From positions 1-22,048 of the forward strand of contig DASZGL010000053.1 of assembly GCA_035938875.1 (NCBI GenBank): a stretch of DNA of 22,048 nucleotides, read 5' to 3'. The notes under the pieces are model-generated. The model was given only the letters and a program-made list of their open reading frames with translations. It was not told where the DNA came from and ran no database searches. Position numbers and translations under genes: made by a program. Each line of letters begins with the position of its first letter. Positions within the stretch are counted from its first letter, which is position 1. Below, piece by piece: positions 7,493 to 14,047 of this stretch. The DNA comes from DASZGL01 sp035938875. Its GTDB lineage: Bacteria > Chloroflexota > Dormibacteria > Aeolococcales > Aeolococcaceae.

Positions 7493-8534
7493 TGCCGGCC
7501 AGGTGGGCCGCCAGTGAGGCTTCGGTCACCGGCGCGACGATGCCGCGCTCGGTGATCAACGCCGTCACCATCGACGCCGGCGTGATGTCGAAGGCGGGAT
7601 TGAGGACACGGGTACCTCTCGGTGCCACTCGTGTGGCGCCGACCGCGGTGACCTCGTCGTCGCTGCGCTCCTCGATGGTCACGTCGGCGCCGGTCTCGCA
7701 CGTCATGTCGATGCTGGTGGAGGGCGCGACGACGTAAAGGGGCACGCTGTGATGCGTGCAGGCGACGGCCAGCGAGTACGTGCCGACCTTGTTGGCGACG
7801 TCGCCGTTGGCGGCGACGCGATCGGCGCCGACGAGGACCGCGTCGAGCGCCTGCTGGAGCATGAGCGTGGCGGCCAGCGAGTCGACGACGAGGACGTGGG
7901 GCACACCTGCGGCAGACAGTTCGTACGCGGTGAGGCGCGCACCCTGTAGCCGGGGACGCGTCTCGCCCACAACAACCACGTCGAGACGACCCTCGTCGTG
8001 GAGCTGGTACACCGCGGCAAGCGCGGTGCCGCGTTCGACGGTCGCCAGCGCACCGGTGTTGCAGTGGACGTACACGCGGGCGCGGTCGGGGAGCAGTCGC
8101 GCCGCGTTGACGCCCATCGCCCGCGACGCCTGGGTCTCGAACGCCTCGATGGCGGCGGCCTCCGCCTCCAGCGCGCCGGTGAGGTCCGCGGCGGTCATGA
8201 CCGGCTGGCAACCGTTGACGACGCCGTGCATGCGCGTCAAGGCGGCGTGGAGATTGACGGCGGTGGGTCGCGCTGACTGCAACGCCGCGCAGGCCTCGAG
8301 CGCAGCATCACGAACGTCGTCACCGTGCGCCAGCGCCTGCCGCGCGGCGACGGCAACTCCGTATGCCGCGCTGACGCCGATCGCGGGTGCACCACGTACC
8401 GCCATGGTGCGGATGGCCGAGGCCACGTCGGCGGCGCTGGCGCAGCGCACCTCCTCTGCCGACGCCGGGAGCGCACGCTGGTCGAGGAGGATGAGCACGC
8501 CGTCCTCGTACCGCAGAGTTCTCGGCAGGACCAT
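7485..8534 (-). CDS. mtnA: S-methyl-5-thioribose-1-phosphate isomerase
   Basis: A 349-aa aldose-ketose isomerase of the eIF-2B-alpha-like family. It converts methylthioribose-1-phosphate, the product of MtnP, into methylthioribulose-1-phosphate. Family signatures are MAVRGAPAIGVSAAYG (44-59), HCNTGALAT (157-165) with proposed catalytic C158, GETRPRLQGARLTAYEL (190-206), GADRVAANGDVANKVGTY (236-253) with catalytic D238, APSTSID and NPAFDITP near the C-terminus. The ATG at 8534 follows GAGGGCG, a ribosome site set rather close. It lies 57 nt downstream of nadA on the same strand and may be co-transcribed with it. mtnB, C, D or an RLP-type enolase are not in the window, so the rest of salvage is elsewhere or the pathway is truncated. 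Confidence 0.95.
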   Translation of the reverse strand: MVLPRTLRYEDGVLILLDQRALPASAEEVRCASAADVASAIRTMAVRGAPAIGVSAAYGVAVAARQALAHGDDVRDAALEACAALQSARPTAVNLHAALTRMHGVVNGCQPVMTAADLTGALEAEAAAIEAFETQASRAMGVNAARLLPDRARVYVHCNTGALATVERGTALAAVYQLHDEGRLDVVVVGETRPRLQGARLTAYELSAAGVPHVLVVDSLAATLMLQQALDAVLVGADRVAANGDVANKVGTYSLAVACTHHSVPLYVVAPSTSIDMTCETGADVTIEERSDDEVTAVGATRVAPRGTRVLNPAFDITPASMVTALITERGIVAPVTEASLAAHLAGIS

Positions 8535-8591
8535 CGCCCTCAGTCTAAGCGCGGGTAGAGCGCCAGGACCTTGGCAGGGTGTTGAACCCGG

Positions 8592-9554
8592 CTAGGCGGC
8601 GACGGCGAGCATGCGGTCGATGGCGATGCGCGCCCGCGCGGCAACACCGGCGTCGACGGTCACCCGTGGCTCCATGCGCTCCAGCGCCCGAGCCACCTTC
8701 TCGGGGGTGATCATCTTCATGTAGCCGCACACCGCCTGGCGCGACGCGGGAACGAACCGCTTCTGCGGAGCGAACTTTTCCATGCGATGCAGGATGCCGA
8801 TCTCGGTGGCGACGATGAAGGTCTGCGCCGGCGCCTCGACCGCGTGGCGCACCATGCCCTCGGTCGACGCGACGACGACGCTGGTGTCGCCGAGATCACC
8901 ACGGCTGCTGCGATAGAGCGTCGACGTGGTGCAGCCGCATTCGGGATGGATGAGCAGCTCGGCGTCGGGATGCTCGGCGAGCATGGCGTCGAGATCCTCT
9001 GGGTCGATGCCGGCGTGGACATGGCACTCGCCCATCCAGATGGTCATCCGCCGGCCGGTGACCCGCTCGACGTGGGCGCCGAGGAACATGTCGGGGAGAA
9101 ACAGGATCTCGCGATCCTCGGGGATCTCGCGAACGATGTCGGCTGCGTTCGACGATGTGCAGCAGTAGTCGGACTCCGCCTTCACCGCCGCCGTGGTGTT
9201 GACATAACTGACCACCACCGCGCCGGGATGCTCCGCTTTCCAATCGCGCAGCTGCTCGGCGGTGATGGTGTCGGAGAGCGAGCAGCCGGCAGCGAGGTCG
9301 GGGAGCAGCACCACCTTCTCCGGCGAGAGGATCGCCGCGGTCTCGGCCATGAAGTGGACGCCGCAGAAGACGATGACGTCGGCGTCGGTGGTCGCCGCGC
9401 GCCGGCTCAGGCCGAGCGAGTCGCCGACGTAGTCGGCAAGGTCCTGGACCTCGGGAAGCTGGTAGTTGTGCGCCAGGATGACCGCGTTGCGCTCACGGCG
9501 TAGCCGCTCGATGCGCTCGGCAACGCCGGGGTCGATCGCCGTCGCCTGGGTCAC
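8592..9554 (-). CDS. nadA: Quinolinate synthase
   Basis: A 320-aa [4Fe-4S] enzyme that condenses iminoaspartate and dihydroxyacetone phosphate to quinolinate in NAD synthesis. The cluster cysteines are C91 (AAGCSLSD), C177 (MGECHVH) and C276 (AVCGYMK), with the long C177-C276 spacing of the E. coli-type enzymes. Other signatures are AVILAHNYQLPEVQDLADYVGDS starting at residue 24, PDLAAG, YVNTTAAVKAESDYCCTSSN and HPECGC. I chose the GTG at 9554 because GGAGG sits 9 nt upstream; a GTG at 9581 would add nine residues but lacks a ribosome site. nadB and nadC, its usual partners, are absent here. A palindrome overlapping a TATACT -10-like box lies 36-50 nt upstream. Confidence 0.96.
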   Translation of the reverse strand: MTQATAIDPGVAERIERLRRERNAVILAHNYQLPEVQDLADYVGDSLGLSRRAATTDADVIVFCGVHFMAETAAILSPEKVVLLPDLAAGCSLSDTITAEQLRDWKAEHPGAVVVSYVNTTAAVKAESDYCCTSSNAADIVREIPEDREILFLPDMFLGAHVERVTGRRMTIWMGECHVHAGIDPEDLDAMLAEHPDAELLIHPECGCTTSTLYRSSRGDLGDTSVVVASTEGMVRHAVEAPAQTFIVATEIGILHRMEKFAPQKRFVPASRQAVCGYMKMITPEKVARALERMEPRVTVDAGVAARARIAIDRMLAVAA

Positions 9555-9589
9555 CAGCGAGTCCCTCCGCCATGCCTGCACGTAGGTTT

Positions 9590-9604
9590 AGGTCAGTATA
9601 ACCT
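9590..9604 (-). promoter_or_regulatory. -10-like box within a 6-3-6 inverted repeat upstream of nadA
   Basis: On the minus strand AGGTTATACTGACCT has half-sites AGGTTA and TGACCT (one mismatch) around TAC. It contains TATACT (9600-9595), a good -10 placed to give a leader of about 34 nt that includes the nadA ribosome site. No matching -35 is visible. A repressor of NAD synthesis genes could bind here, but I cannot match it to a known NrtR, NadQ or NiaR site. Confidence 0.4.
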
Positions 9605-9637
9605 TTTCCCTGAGGCAGGTGGCTCGGGCGCCGGCAA

Positions 9638-9659
9638 CCGGCGGATCCACGCCCGCCGG
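9638..9659 (-). terminator. GC-rich hairpin downstream of the secreted-protein gene
   Basis: CCGGCGG (9638-9644) and CCGCCGG (9653-9659) are complementary around an 8-nt loop, about 35 nt past the stop of the minus-strand gene at 9694. There is no T-run, so this is only a candidate terminator. Confidence 0.3.
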
Positions 9660-9693
9660 CTGCCAGCCTTGTCCCCCGCTCGGATGTTTCCGC

Positions 9694-10797
9694 CTAGCCG
9701 TCTCCCTCACCGTCACCGGCGATGAACGCCTCGCCGTGCGGGCTCACCATGCCGATGACCAGCGGCGAGACGATCCCCGTGGGCGGTGCCAGCGTGGGAT
9801 CGATGGTGCCGACAAACCCGGCCACACCCGAGTCCGACGGCGCGGCGGAGTAGTACTTCGTGGTCACGAAGTTGTCTGAGCGGATCGAATACACCTTGCC
9901 GTCGGTGGTATCGGACACCAACAGCTGGCCGCTCTTCGCGGTCGGGAAGATGGTGTCGTCCTGCTGGTTGCCGATGCCAAGGCGCGACACCGGAGTCGCG
10001 GTGCTGCCCGGGTTCTTGATGAAGACAAGCTCCGTGCCACCCTGGTTGTCGACCTGCAGGTCGCCCGACGGCGTGACGTAGAGCGAGTCCGGGTCGATCT
10101 CGTTGAGCGTGACCGTCTTGCCGGTGTTGAGATCGGTGGCGGAGGCATTGCCCATGAGCACATCGCGCACACGGACGACCTTCGAGCCCTGTAGCTTGAC
10201 CTCTTCGACGGCGGGGAATAGGTTCTGCCCGTTGCTGTCGAGCGTCGGATTCGACGCCGTCATGTACACCTTTCCACCGATGAAGGCGATGTCGTCGTAG
10301 CCACCACCGTGCTTGAGCAACAGAGAATCGAACGTGTAGGGGGTTGTGGTGCCGCTGCTGACGTTGATGACCGTCAGCTGGGGATTGCCATCCTCGCAAG
10401 AGAGCGTCCACAGATTGCCCGTCACCGAGTCCATGCGCATCCCGTCGCTGTGGCCGGGGACGGAGAACGCGCGCACCACGTCGCCGTCGAGCGTGTACTC
10501 GACGACGGTGCTGCTCTTGGTCGTGGCGTCCGAGCAATCCTTGGCGGTCTTGTTCTGATAGTCGACGAATACGTGTTTACCGTTGACGATGATCGAGTCT
10601 GGACCGAAGTAGTCCTTGGTCGCCGACGCGAACACGGACACGCTGTATCCGGCTAGCGCTTTCACCCCATGGGCATCCTCACCACCGCCCTGCGCGGTTG
10701 CTCGCAAGCCGCCAGTGGGAATGGCGAAGGCGACAGCGGTGACGGCGAGCGCCGACAGTGCCGCTGCGCCCTTGGGACCGAGCCGATATCGGGTCAC
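9694..10797 (-). CDS. Secreted protein with propeller-like repeats, function unknown
   Basis: A 367-aa protein starting at the GTG at 10797, chosen because GAGGAGGA lies 7 nt upstream. The N-terminus is a Sec signal peptide: basic MTRYRLGPKG, hydrophobic core about 11-28, and a likely signal peptidase I site after A33-T-A35. The mature part is rich in beta-strand-type repeats, with segments such as GPDSIIVNGKHVFVDY, SVTGNLWTLSCEDGNPQLTV, GYDDIAFIGGKVYMTASNP, DPDSLYVTPSGDLQVDN and SGQLLVSDTTDGKVYSI. This resembles the blades of NHL/SMP-30-type beta-propellers in secreted proteins. No catalytic motif is recognised. It is divergent from the cupin gene, with a 164-bp shared upstream region in which I find no convincing promoter. 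Confidence 0.8.
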   Translation of the reverse strand: MTRYRLGPKGAAALSALAVTAVAFAIPTGGLRATAQGGGEDAHGVKALAGYSVSVFASATKDYFGPDSIIVNGKHVFVDYQNKTAKDCSDATTKSSTVVEYTLDGDVVRAFSVPGHSDGMRMDSVTGNLWTLSCEDGNPQLTVINVSSGTTTPYTFDSLLLKHGGGYDDIAFIGGKVYMTASNPTLDSNGQNLFPAVEEVKLQGSKVVRVRDVLMGNASATDLNTGKTVTLNEIDPDSLYVTPSGDLQVDNQGGTELVFIKNPGSTATPVSRLGIGNQQDDTIFPTAKSGQLLVSDTTDGKVYSIRSDNFVTTKYYSAAPSDSGVAGFVGTIDPTLAPPTGIVSPLVIGMVSPHGEAFIAGDGEGDG

Positions 10798-10961
10798 GGA
10801 GTTCCTCCTCGAGGCCACGGCCCGCGCGCGCGTGGCGATCTGGCGCGATGGCAGCGACGATACGGAGGCGGCGGTTAACGGCGAGAGAAGAGACAGGGTT
10901 GAGCTGCGGCGCATAATCACCGGTTGTCCCGCGGTGAGCGCGTGGCAAAGAGGGGAACCCC

Positions 10962-11492
10962 ATGGCGCAGCCCGGCGATGTCATCACCAACCCGGCGAGT
11001 GGCGAGACACTGCACTTCATCGACACCGCCGCCACCACGGGCGGCGAGCTGTTGCGGTGGGAGCACACGTTGCGCCCCGGCGCCCGCGTTCCCAGCGACC
11101 ACATCCACCCCGTGCAGGAGGAGCGATTCGAGGTGCTCAGCGGACGGGTCAGTGTCCGCGTTGGTCGCGAGCGTCGTGAGCTGACGACGGGGCAGTCGAT
11201 CATCCTGCCGCCGGGTACGACTCACGGGCTGCGCAACATCGGCGATGACGAGGCCAGGGTCCTCGTCGACGTGCGGCCGGCGCTGCGCATGGAGGAACTC
11301 TTTGAACGCGTCTGCGCACTGGCGCAGGTCGGTCGAGTCAATCGCCGCGGCAATCCCCGAGCGCTGCCCGCCGCGCTCATCGCCGACAGCTGTCGCGACG
11401 TCGCCTACCTGCCCGGTGTTCCCGTGGCGCTGCAGAAGGGCGGAATCAGCGCCCTTGCGGTGCTGGCTCGCCTGCTGCGAGTGGACGCGTAG
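10962..11492 (+). CDS. Cupin domain protein
   Basis: A 176-aa single-cupin protein. Motif 1 (HIHPVQEERFEVLSG, 47-61) supplies H47, H49 and E53, and motif 2 (LPPGTTHGLRNIG, 82-94) supplies H88, so a mononuclear metal site is complete. It could be an enzyme or a metal/small-molecule-binding protein; cupin function cannot be deduced from these motifs. A C-terminal helical extension (about residues 105-176) follows the barrel and contains RGNPRALPAALIADSCRD. The ATG is preceded by GAGGGGA as ribosome site. The last 47 bp overlap, tail to tail, the 3' end of the second E1-like gene of the sulfur operon, unusual even in this compact window. Confidence 0.88.
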   Translation: MAQPGDVITNPASGETLHFIDTAATTGGELLRWEHTLRPGARVPSDHIHPVQEERFEVLSGRVSVRVGRERRELTTGQSIILPPGTTHGLRNIGDDEARVLVDVRPALRMEELFERVCALAQVGRVNRRGNPRALPAALIADSCRDVAYLPGVPVALQKGGISALAVLARLLRVDA

Positions 11493-12240
11493 CACACGCC
11501 GAGCACTGCGGGTCCTGGGGGAAGGGCACGGAGCGCAGGCGTGGCCGCAACGCGTCGAGCACCAGCACCCGCCCGCCCTGCTCCTCCCCCGCTCCGAGCA
11601 GGTAGCGCAGCGCCTCCGACGCCTGGAGGCTGCCGACCATGCCGACCACCGGCCCGAGCACGCCGGCGGAGCTGCATGTGGGCAGGGCATCGGCGGCCGG
11701 TTCGGTGCGGAACAGACAGCGATAGCATGGCGACCCTGGCGGCACGACCACGACCTGGCCGTCGAAGCGGAGCACGCCACCGATCACGGCGCAGATTCCC
11801 AGCGCGACGCAGGCGTCGTTGACCGCGAACTTGGTCGAGAAATTGTCACTACCGTCGAGAACGGCGTCGTGCCCGCGGAGCAGGTCGACAGCGTTGCCGG
11901 CGTCGAGGCGGCGCTCCACGGTGCGCACCCTCACCCATGGATTGAGGGCGTCGACGCGGCGCAGCACGCTGTGCGTCTTCGGCTCGCCGACCGAGATGGC
12001 GTCGTGGAGCACCTGGCGCTGCAGGTTGTCGAGGCTGACGCAGTCGTCGTCGATGACGGTCAACCTGCCGATCCCCGCGGCGGCCAGGTAGAGGATCGAC
12101 GCCGAGCCGAGACCGCCGGCGCCCACCACCGCGACTGACGCGGCACGCAGCCGTTCCTGGCCGCTGCCGCCGACCTCGCGGAGCACGATCTGTCGCGAGT
12201 AGCGGATCAGCTCCTCTTCACTGAGGTCGCCGTTGCTCAT
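11446..12240 (-). CDS. MoeB/ThiF-family E1-like adenylyltransferase (second copy in operon)
   Basis: A 264-aa E1-like enzyme that would adenylate the C-terminal glycine of a ubiquitin-like sulfur carrier (ThiS/MoaD type). The nucleotide-binding loop is VVGAGGLGSA (38-47), with D64, R75 in DNLQRQVLH, K88 and D130 in LDGSDNF. Zinc-binding pairs are C172/C175 (PCYRC) and C246/C249 (QCSAC). C189 (PTCSSAGV) corresponds to the family cysteine near the active site. It starts at ATG 12240, whose ATGA overlaps the LarE-like stop, making it the last gene of the operon. There is no rhodanese domain. It differs substantially from the first copy at 14048-14881, for example in VLHDAISVG versus VIHPDAAVG, so it is not a recent duplicate. 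No carrier gene is in the window, so ThiF, MoeB, HesA or another role is open. Confidence 0.9.
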   Translation of the reverse strand: MSNGDLSEEELIRYSRQIVLREVGGSGQERLRAASVAVVGAGGLGSASILYLAAAGIGRLTVIDDDCVSLDNLQRQVLHDAISVGEPKTHSVLRRVDALNPWVRVRTVERRLDAGNAVDLLRGHDAVLDGSDNFSTKFAVNDACVALGICAVIGGVLRFDGQVVVVPPGSPCYRCLFRTEPAADALPTCSSAGVLGPVVGMVGSLQASEALRYLLGAGEEQGGRVLVLDALRPRLRSVPFPQDPQCSACATRPLAAGEPAPQGR

Positions 12241-13091
12241 CGAGCTCTCAGCTCGGAGTCGGGGATGAGCCGGTTCAGCTTGCCGGTGGCGAAGCCCTCG
12301 AGATCGAGGCTGACAAACGCGTATCCCATGCCGCGCAGGGCTTCGACACACCGCGTGCGCAGCGGCTCGGCGCACAGCCGAGCGACATCGCCAGACTCCA
12401 GTTCGATGCGAGCCACATCACCGTGCTCGCGCACGCGCAGCTGGCGGAATCCCTGCTGACGCAACCAGGCCTCAGCGCGCTCCACGCGGCGCAGCGCCTG
12501 CAGCGTGATCGGTGTGCCCCGGGGGATGCGCGACGACAGGCACGCCTGCTGCGGCTTGTCCCATGTGGGCAGCCCCATGGCGCGCGAAGCGTCGCGTACC
12601 TGAGCCTTGGTCATCCCCGCCTCGGCAAGCGGGCTGATCACACCGGCATCTCGCGCCGCCCGCTGTCCGGGGCGGAAATCGCCGAGGTCGTCGGCGTTGG
12701 TGCCGTCGCAGATTGCGGCGAGGCCCTCACGCTCGGCGAGCGGGCGCAGGTGCGCGTAGAGGTCGTCGCGGCAGTGGTAGCAGCGCTGCGCGTCGTTGCG
12801 CAGAAAGGCGTCGTCGTCGAGCTGCGTGGTGTCGACCTCGAGCATGCGCACCCCGACGTGCGCGGCGGTGTCTCGAGCCGAGCGCAGCTCCTCGGCTGGG
12901 TAGGCTGCGCTGACTCCCATCGCGGCGACGGCGCGCTCCCCGAGGACCTGGTGCGCGATGGCGAGCACCAGCGCGGAGTCGGCGCCACCGCTGAAGGCGA
13001 CGAGCACCGACTGCAGAGCACGCAGGCGGTCACGAACTGCGTCGAGCTTGCCACGCAGCTCGCGGTCGACCGCCGTCGCCACACCGGTCAT
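12237..13091 (-). CDS. larE: LarE-like ATP-dependent sulfur transferase (PP-loop)
   Basis: A 284-aa PP-loop pyrophosphatase family protein. LarE AMPylates the nicotinic acid dinucleotide-derived pincer precursor and inserts sulfur during nickel-pincer cofactor synthesis. The PP-loop is SGGADS (34-39). C184 in QQACLSSRIPRGTPIT aligns with the sacrificial cysteine of Lactobacillus LarE. In addition C104 and C107 (RCYHC) form a CxxC, giving the three-cysteine set reported for LarE forms that bind a [4Fe-4S] cluster and can turn over without sacrificing a cysteine. CDGTNADDLGDFRPG (128-142) is also characteristic. ATG 13091 is used; a GTG at 13112 overlapping the DsrH-like stop is possible. LarA, LarB and LarC are absent here, so a different acceptor is plausible. 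Confidence 0.9.
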   Translation of the reverse strand: MTGVATAVDRELRGKLDAVRDRLRALQSVLVAFSGGADSALVLAIAHQVLGERAVAAMGVSAAYPAEELRSARDTAAHVGVRMLEVDTTQLDDDAFLRNDAQRCYHCRDDLYAHLRPLAEREGLAAICDGTNADDLGDFRPGQRAARDAGVISPLAEAGMTKAQVRDASRAMGLPTWDKPQQACLSSRIPRGTPITLQALRRVERAEAWLRQQGFRQLRVREHGDVARIELESGDVARLCAEPLRTRCVEALRGMGYAFVSLDLEGFATGKLNRLIPDSELRAR

Positions 13092-13108
13092 CCCGTCACC
13101 CAATGCTT

Positions 13109-13381
13109 TCACCAGGTCATCACTCGCGACGCCGAGGCGATGGCGTCGATGATCGCAGGGTACTCGACCGTCCCCTCGCCGAGCGGCAGACCACGACGGC
13201 GGCAGTCGTCGGCGCCGAGGAGCAGGCGGTCGCAGGGGGGCGTGCGCTCGGTACCGGCGCGATAGACCTCGTCGTGCAGAAGGAGAACGTGGACCTCGCG
13301 GCCGGCGTTGCGATCGGCGTTCATCGCCAGCAGCGCCGCACCACGGAGCCGGGTGACGATGTGCAGGCTGACCGCGGCCAT
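13109..13381 (-). CDS. dsrH: DsrH/TusB-like sulfur-relay protein
   Basis: A 90-aa protein with the hallmarks of DsrH/TusB: LHIVTR near the start (residues 6-11), VLLLHDEVY in the middle (32-40) and a terminal tryptophan after an alternating hydrophobic stretch (ASRVMTW). DsrEFH/TusBCD complexes pass persulfide sulfur from TusA to a downstream acceptor. Cysteines are only C50 and C60; there is none near residue 20, where sulfur oxidisers have the DsrH cysteine, so it may be structural. The ATG shares one base with the previous stop (TGATG). It lies between the DsrF-like gene and larE. The match rests on motifs I recognise by eye and is fairly strong. Confidence 0.75.
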   Translation of the reverse strand: MAAVSLHIVTRLRGAALLAMNADRNAGREVHVLLLHDEVYRAGTERTPPCDRLLLGADDCRRRGLPLGEGTVEYPAIIDAIASASRVMTW

Positions 13382-13731
13382 CAGGGCGACACCACGGTGG
13401 CCGACTCGCTGTAGCGACGGTCGAAGTCGTCACGCTCCGCGAGGACAATGCCGCGCACCGGCTCGACGGAGGCGCCGGCGATTGCCTCGAGGGAATCGCG
13501 GTCGACGATCACCGCGGCACCGGCGTCATCGAGCAACCCCGCCACCTCCTTGTCGGGATCGCCACCGAGCCACGCCCGAGCGTCGACCGGCAGCGCCCAC
13601 CCCGCTCCCTCGGCGTAGAGGAAGACGGCGACGTCGTGGCCGCCGAGACTGAGCGCCAGAGCGGTGCGCAGCGCCAGCCAGCCGCGTTCCGTCGACGGAC
13701 CATGGTCGATGACGACGAGCGCGCGCGACAT
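13381..13731 (-). CDS. dsrF: DsrF/TusC-like sulfur-relay protein lacking cysteine
   Basis: A 116-aa DsrE/F-superfamily protein. ALVVIDHGPSTERGWLALRT (residues 4-23), then DVAVFLYAEGAGWAL (33-47), matches the first beta-alpha-beta unit and the nucleotide-like fold of DsrF/TusC. It contains no cysteine at all, so it cannot itself carry a persulfide; in TusBCD the middle subunit is likewise mainly structural. The ATG overlaps the DsrE-like stop by one base (TGATG), and its own stop overlaps the DsrH-like start in the same way. The fixed order E-F-H with single-base overlaps suggests a stoichiometric complex. Confidence 0.72.
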   Translation of the reverse strand: MSRALVVIDHGPSTERGWLALRTALALSLGGHDVAVFLYAEGAGWALPVDARAWLGGDPDKEVAGLLDDAGAAVIVDRDSLEAIAGASVEPVRGIVLAERDDFDRRYSESATVVSP

Positions 13732-14024
13732 CAGAAGACCAGCACCCTGTCAGCGTCCGACGTCATGTCGCCGAGGTCGACGAACGAGCCGCGGCCCGGC
13801 GTCCCCGGTTTGTCCCAGCCGCGAACCGCGGCGTCTGCGCTGCAGCCGACGACCCTCGCGCCGGCGTCGCGCAGCGAAGCCAACGATTCGGCGTGCGCCG
13901 TCCCGTCGCCGGCCAGAAAAACCCGGACCTCGTGACCCTTGGCCAGTGCTGCAACGGCGAGCTCGCGGACTGTGTGCACACCCTCGCTGCGCGGACCGGA
14001 ATAAAGACAGAGGACGAGGACCAC
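13731..14024 (-). CDS. dsrE: DsrE/TusD-like sulfur-relay protein with conserved cysteine
   Basis: A 97-aa DsrE-family protein. Residues 17-46 carry the VRELAVAALAKGHEVRVFLA core, followed by GDGTAHAESL. C61 in ARVVGCSADAAVRGW sits where TusD/DsrE has its persulfide-carrying cysteine (Cys-x5-A-x-RG pattern). It is the only one of the three DsrEFH-like proteins with a cysteine at the expected active site. The start is GTG at 14024, 23 nt after the first E1 gene, with only a weak ribosome site. It is short for the family (TusD is about 128 aa), lacking part of the C-terminal helix region. It would receive sulfur from a TusA-type donor, which is not in the window. Confidence 0.75.
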   Translation of the reverse strand: MVLVLCLYSGPRSEGVHTVRELAVAALAKGHEVRVFLAGDGTAHAESLASLRDAGARVVGCSADAAVRGWDKPGTPGRGSFVDLGDMTSDADRVLVF

Positions 14025-14047
14025 TGATCAGTCCCGACGAGCGATTG

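Noticed and set aside
13092..13448. N-terminal extension of the LarE-like protein to 403 codons
   Set aside because: It overlaps the DsrH- and DsrF-like genes on the same strand in another frame and has no LarE similarity.
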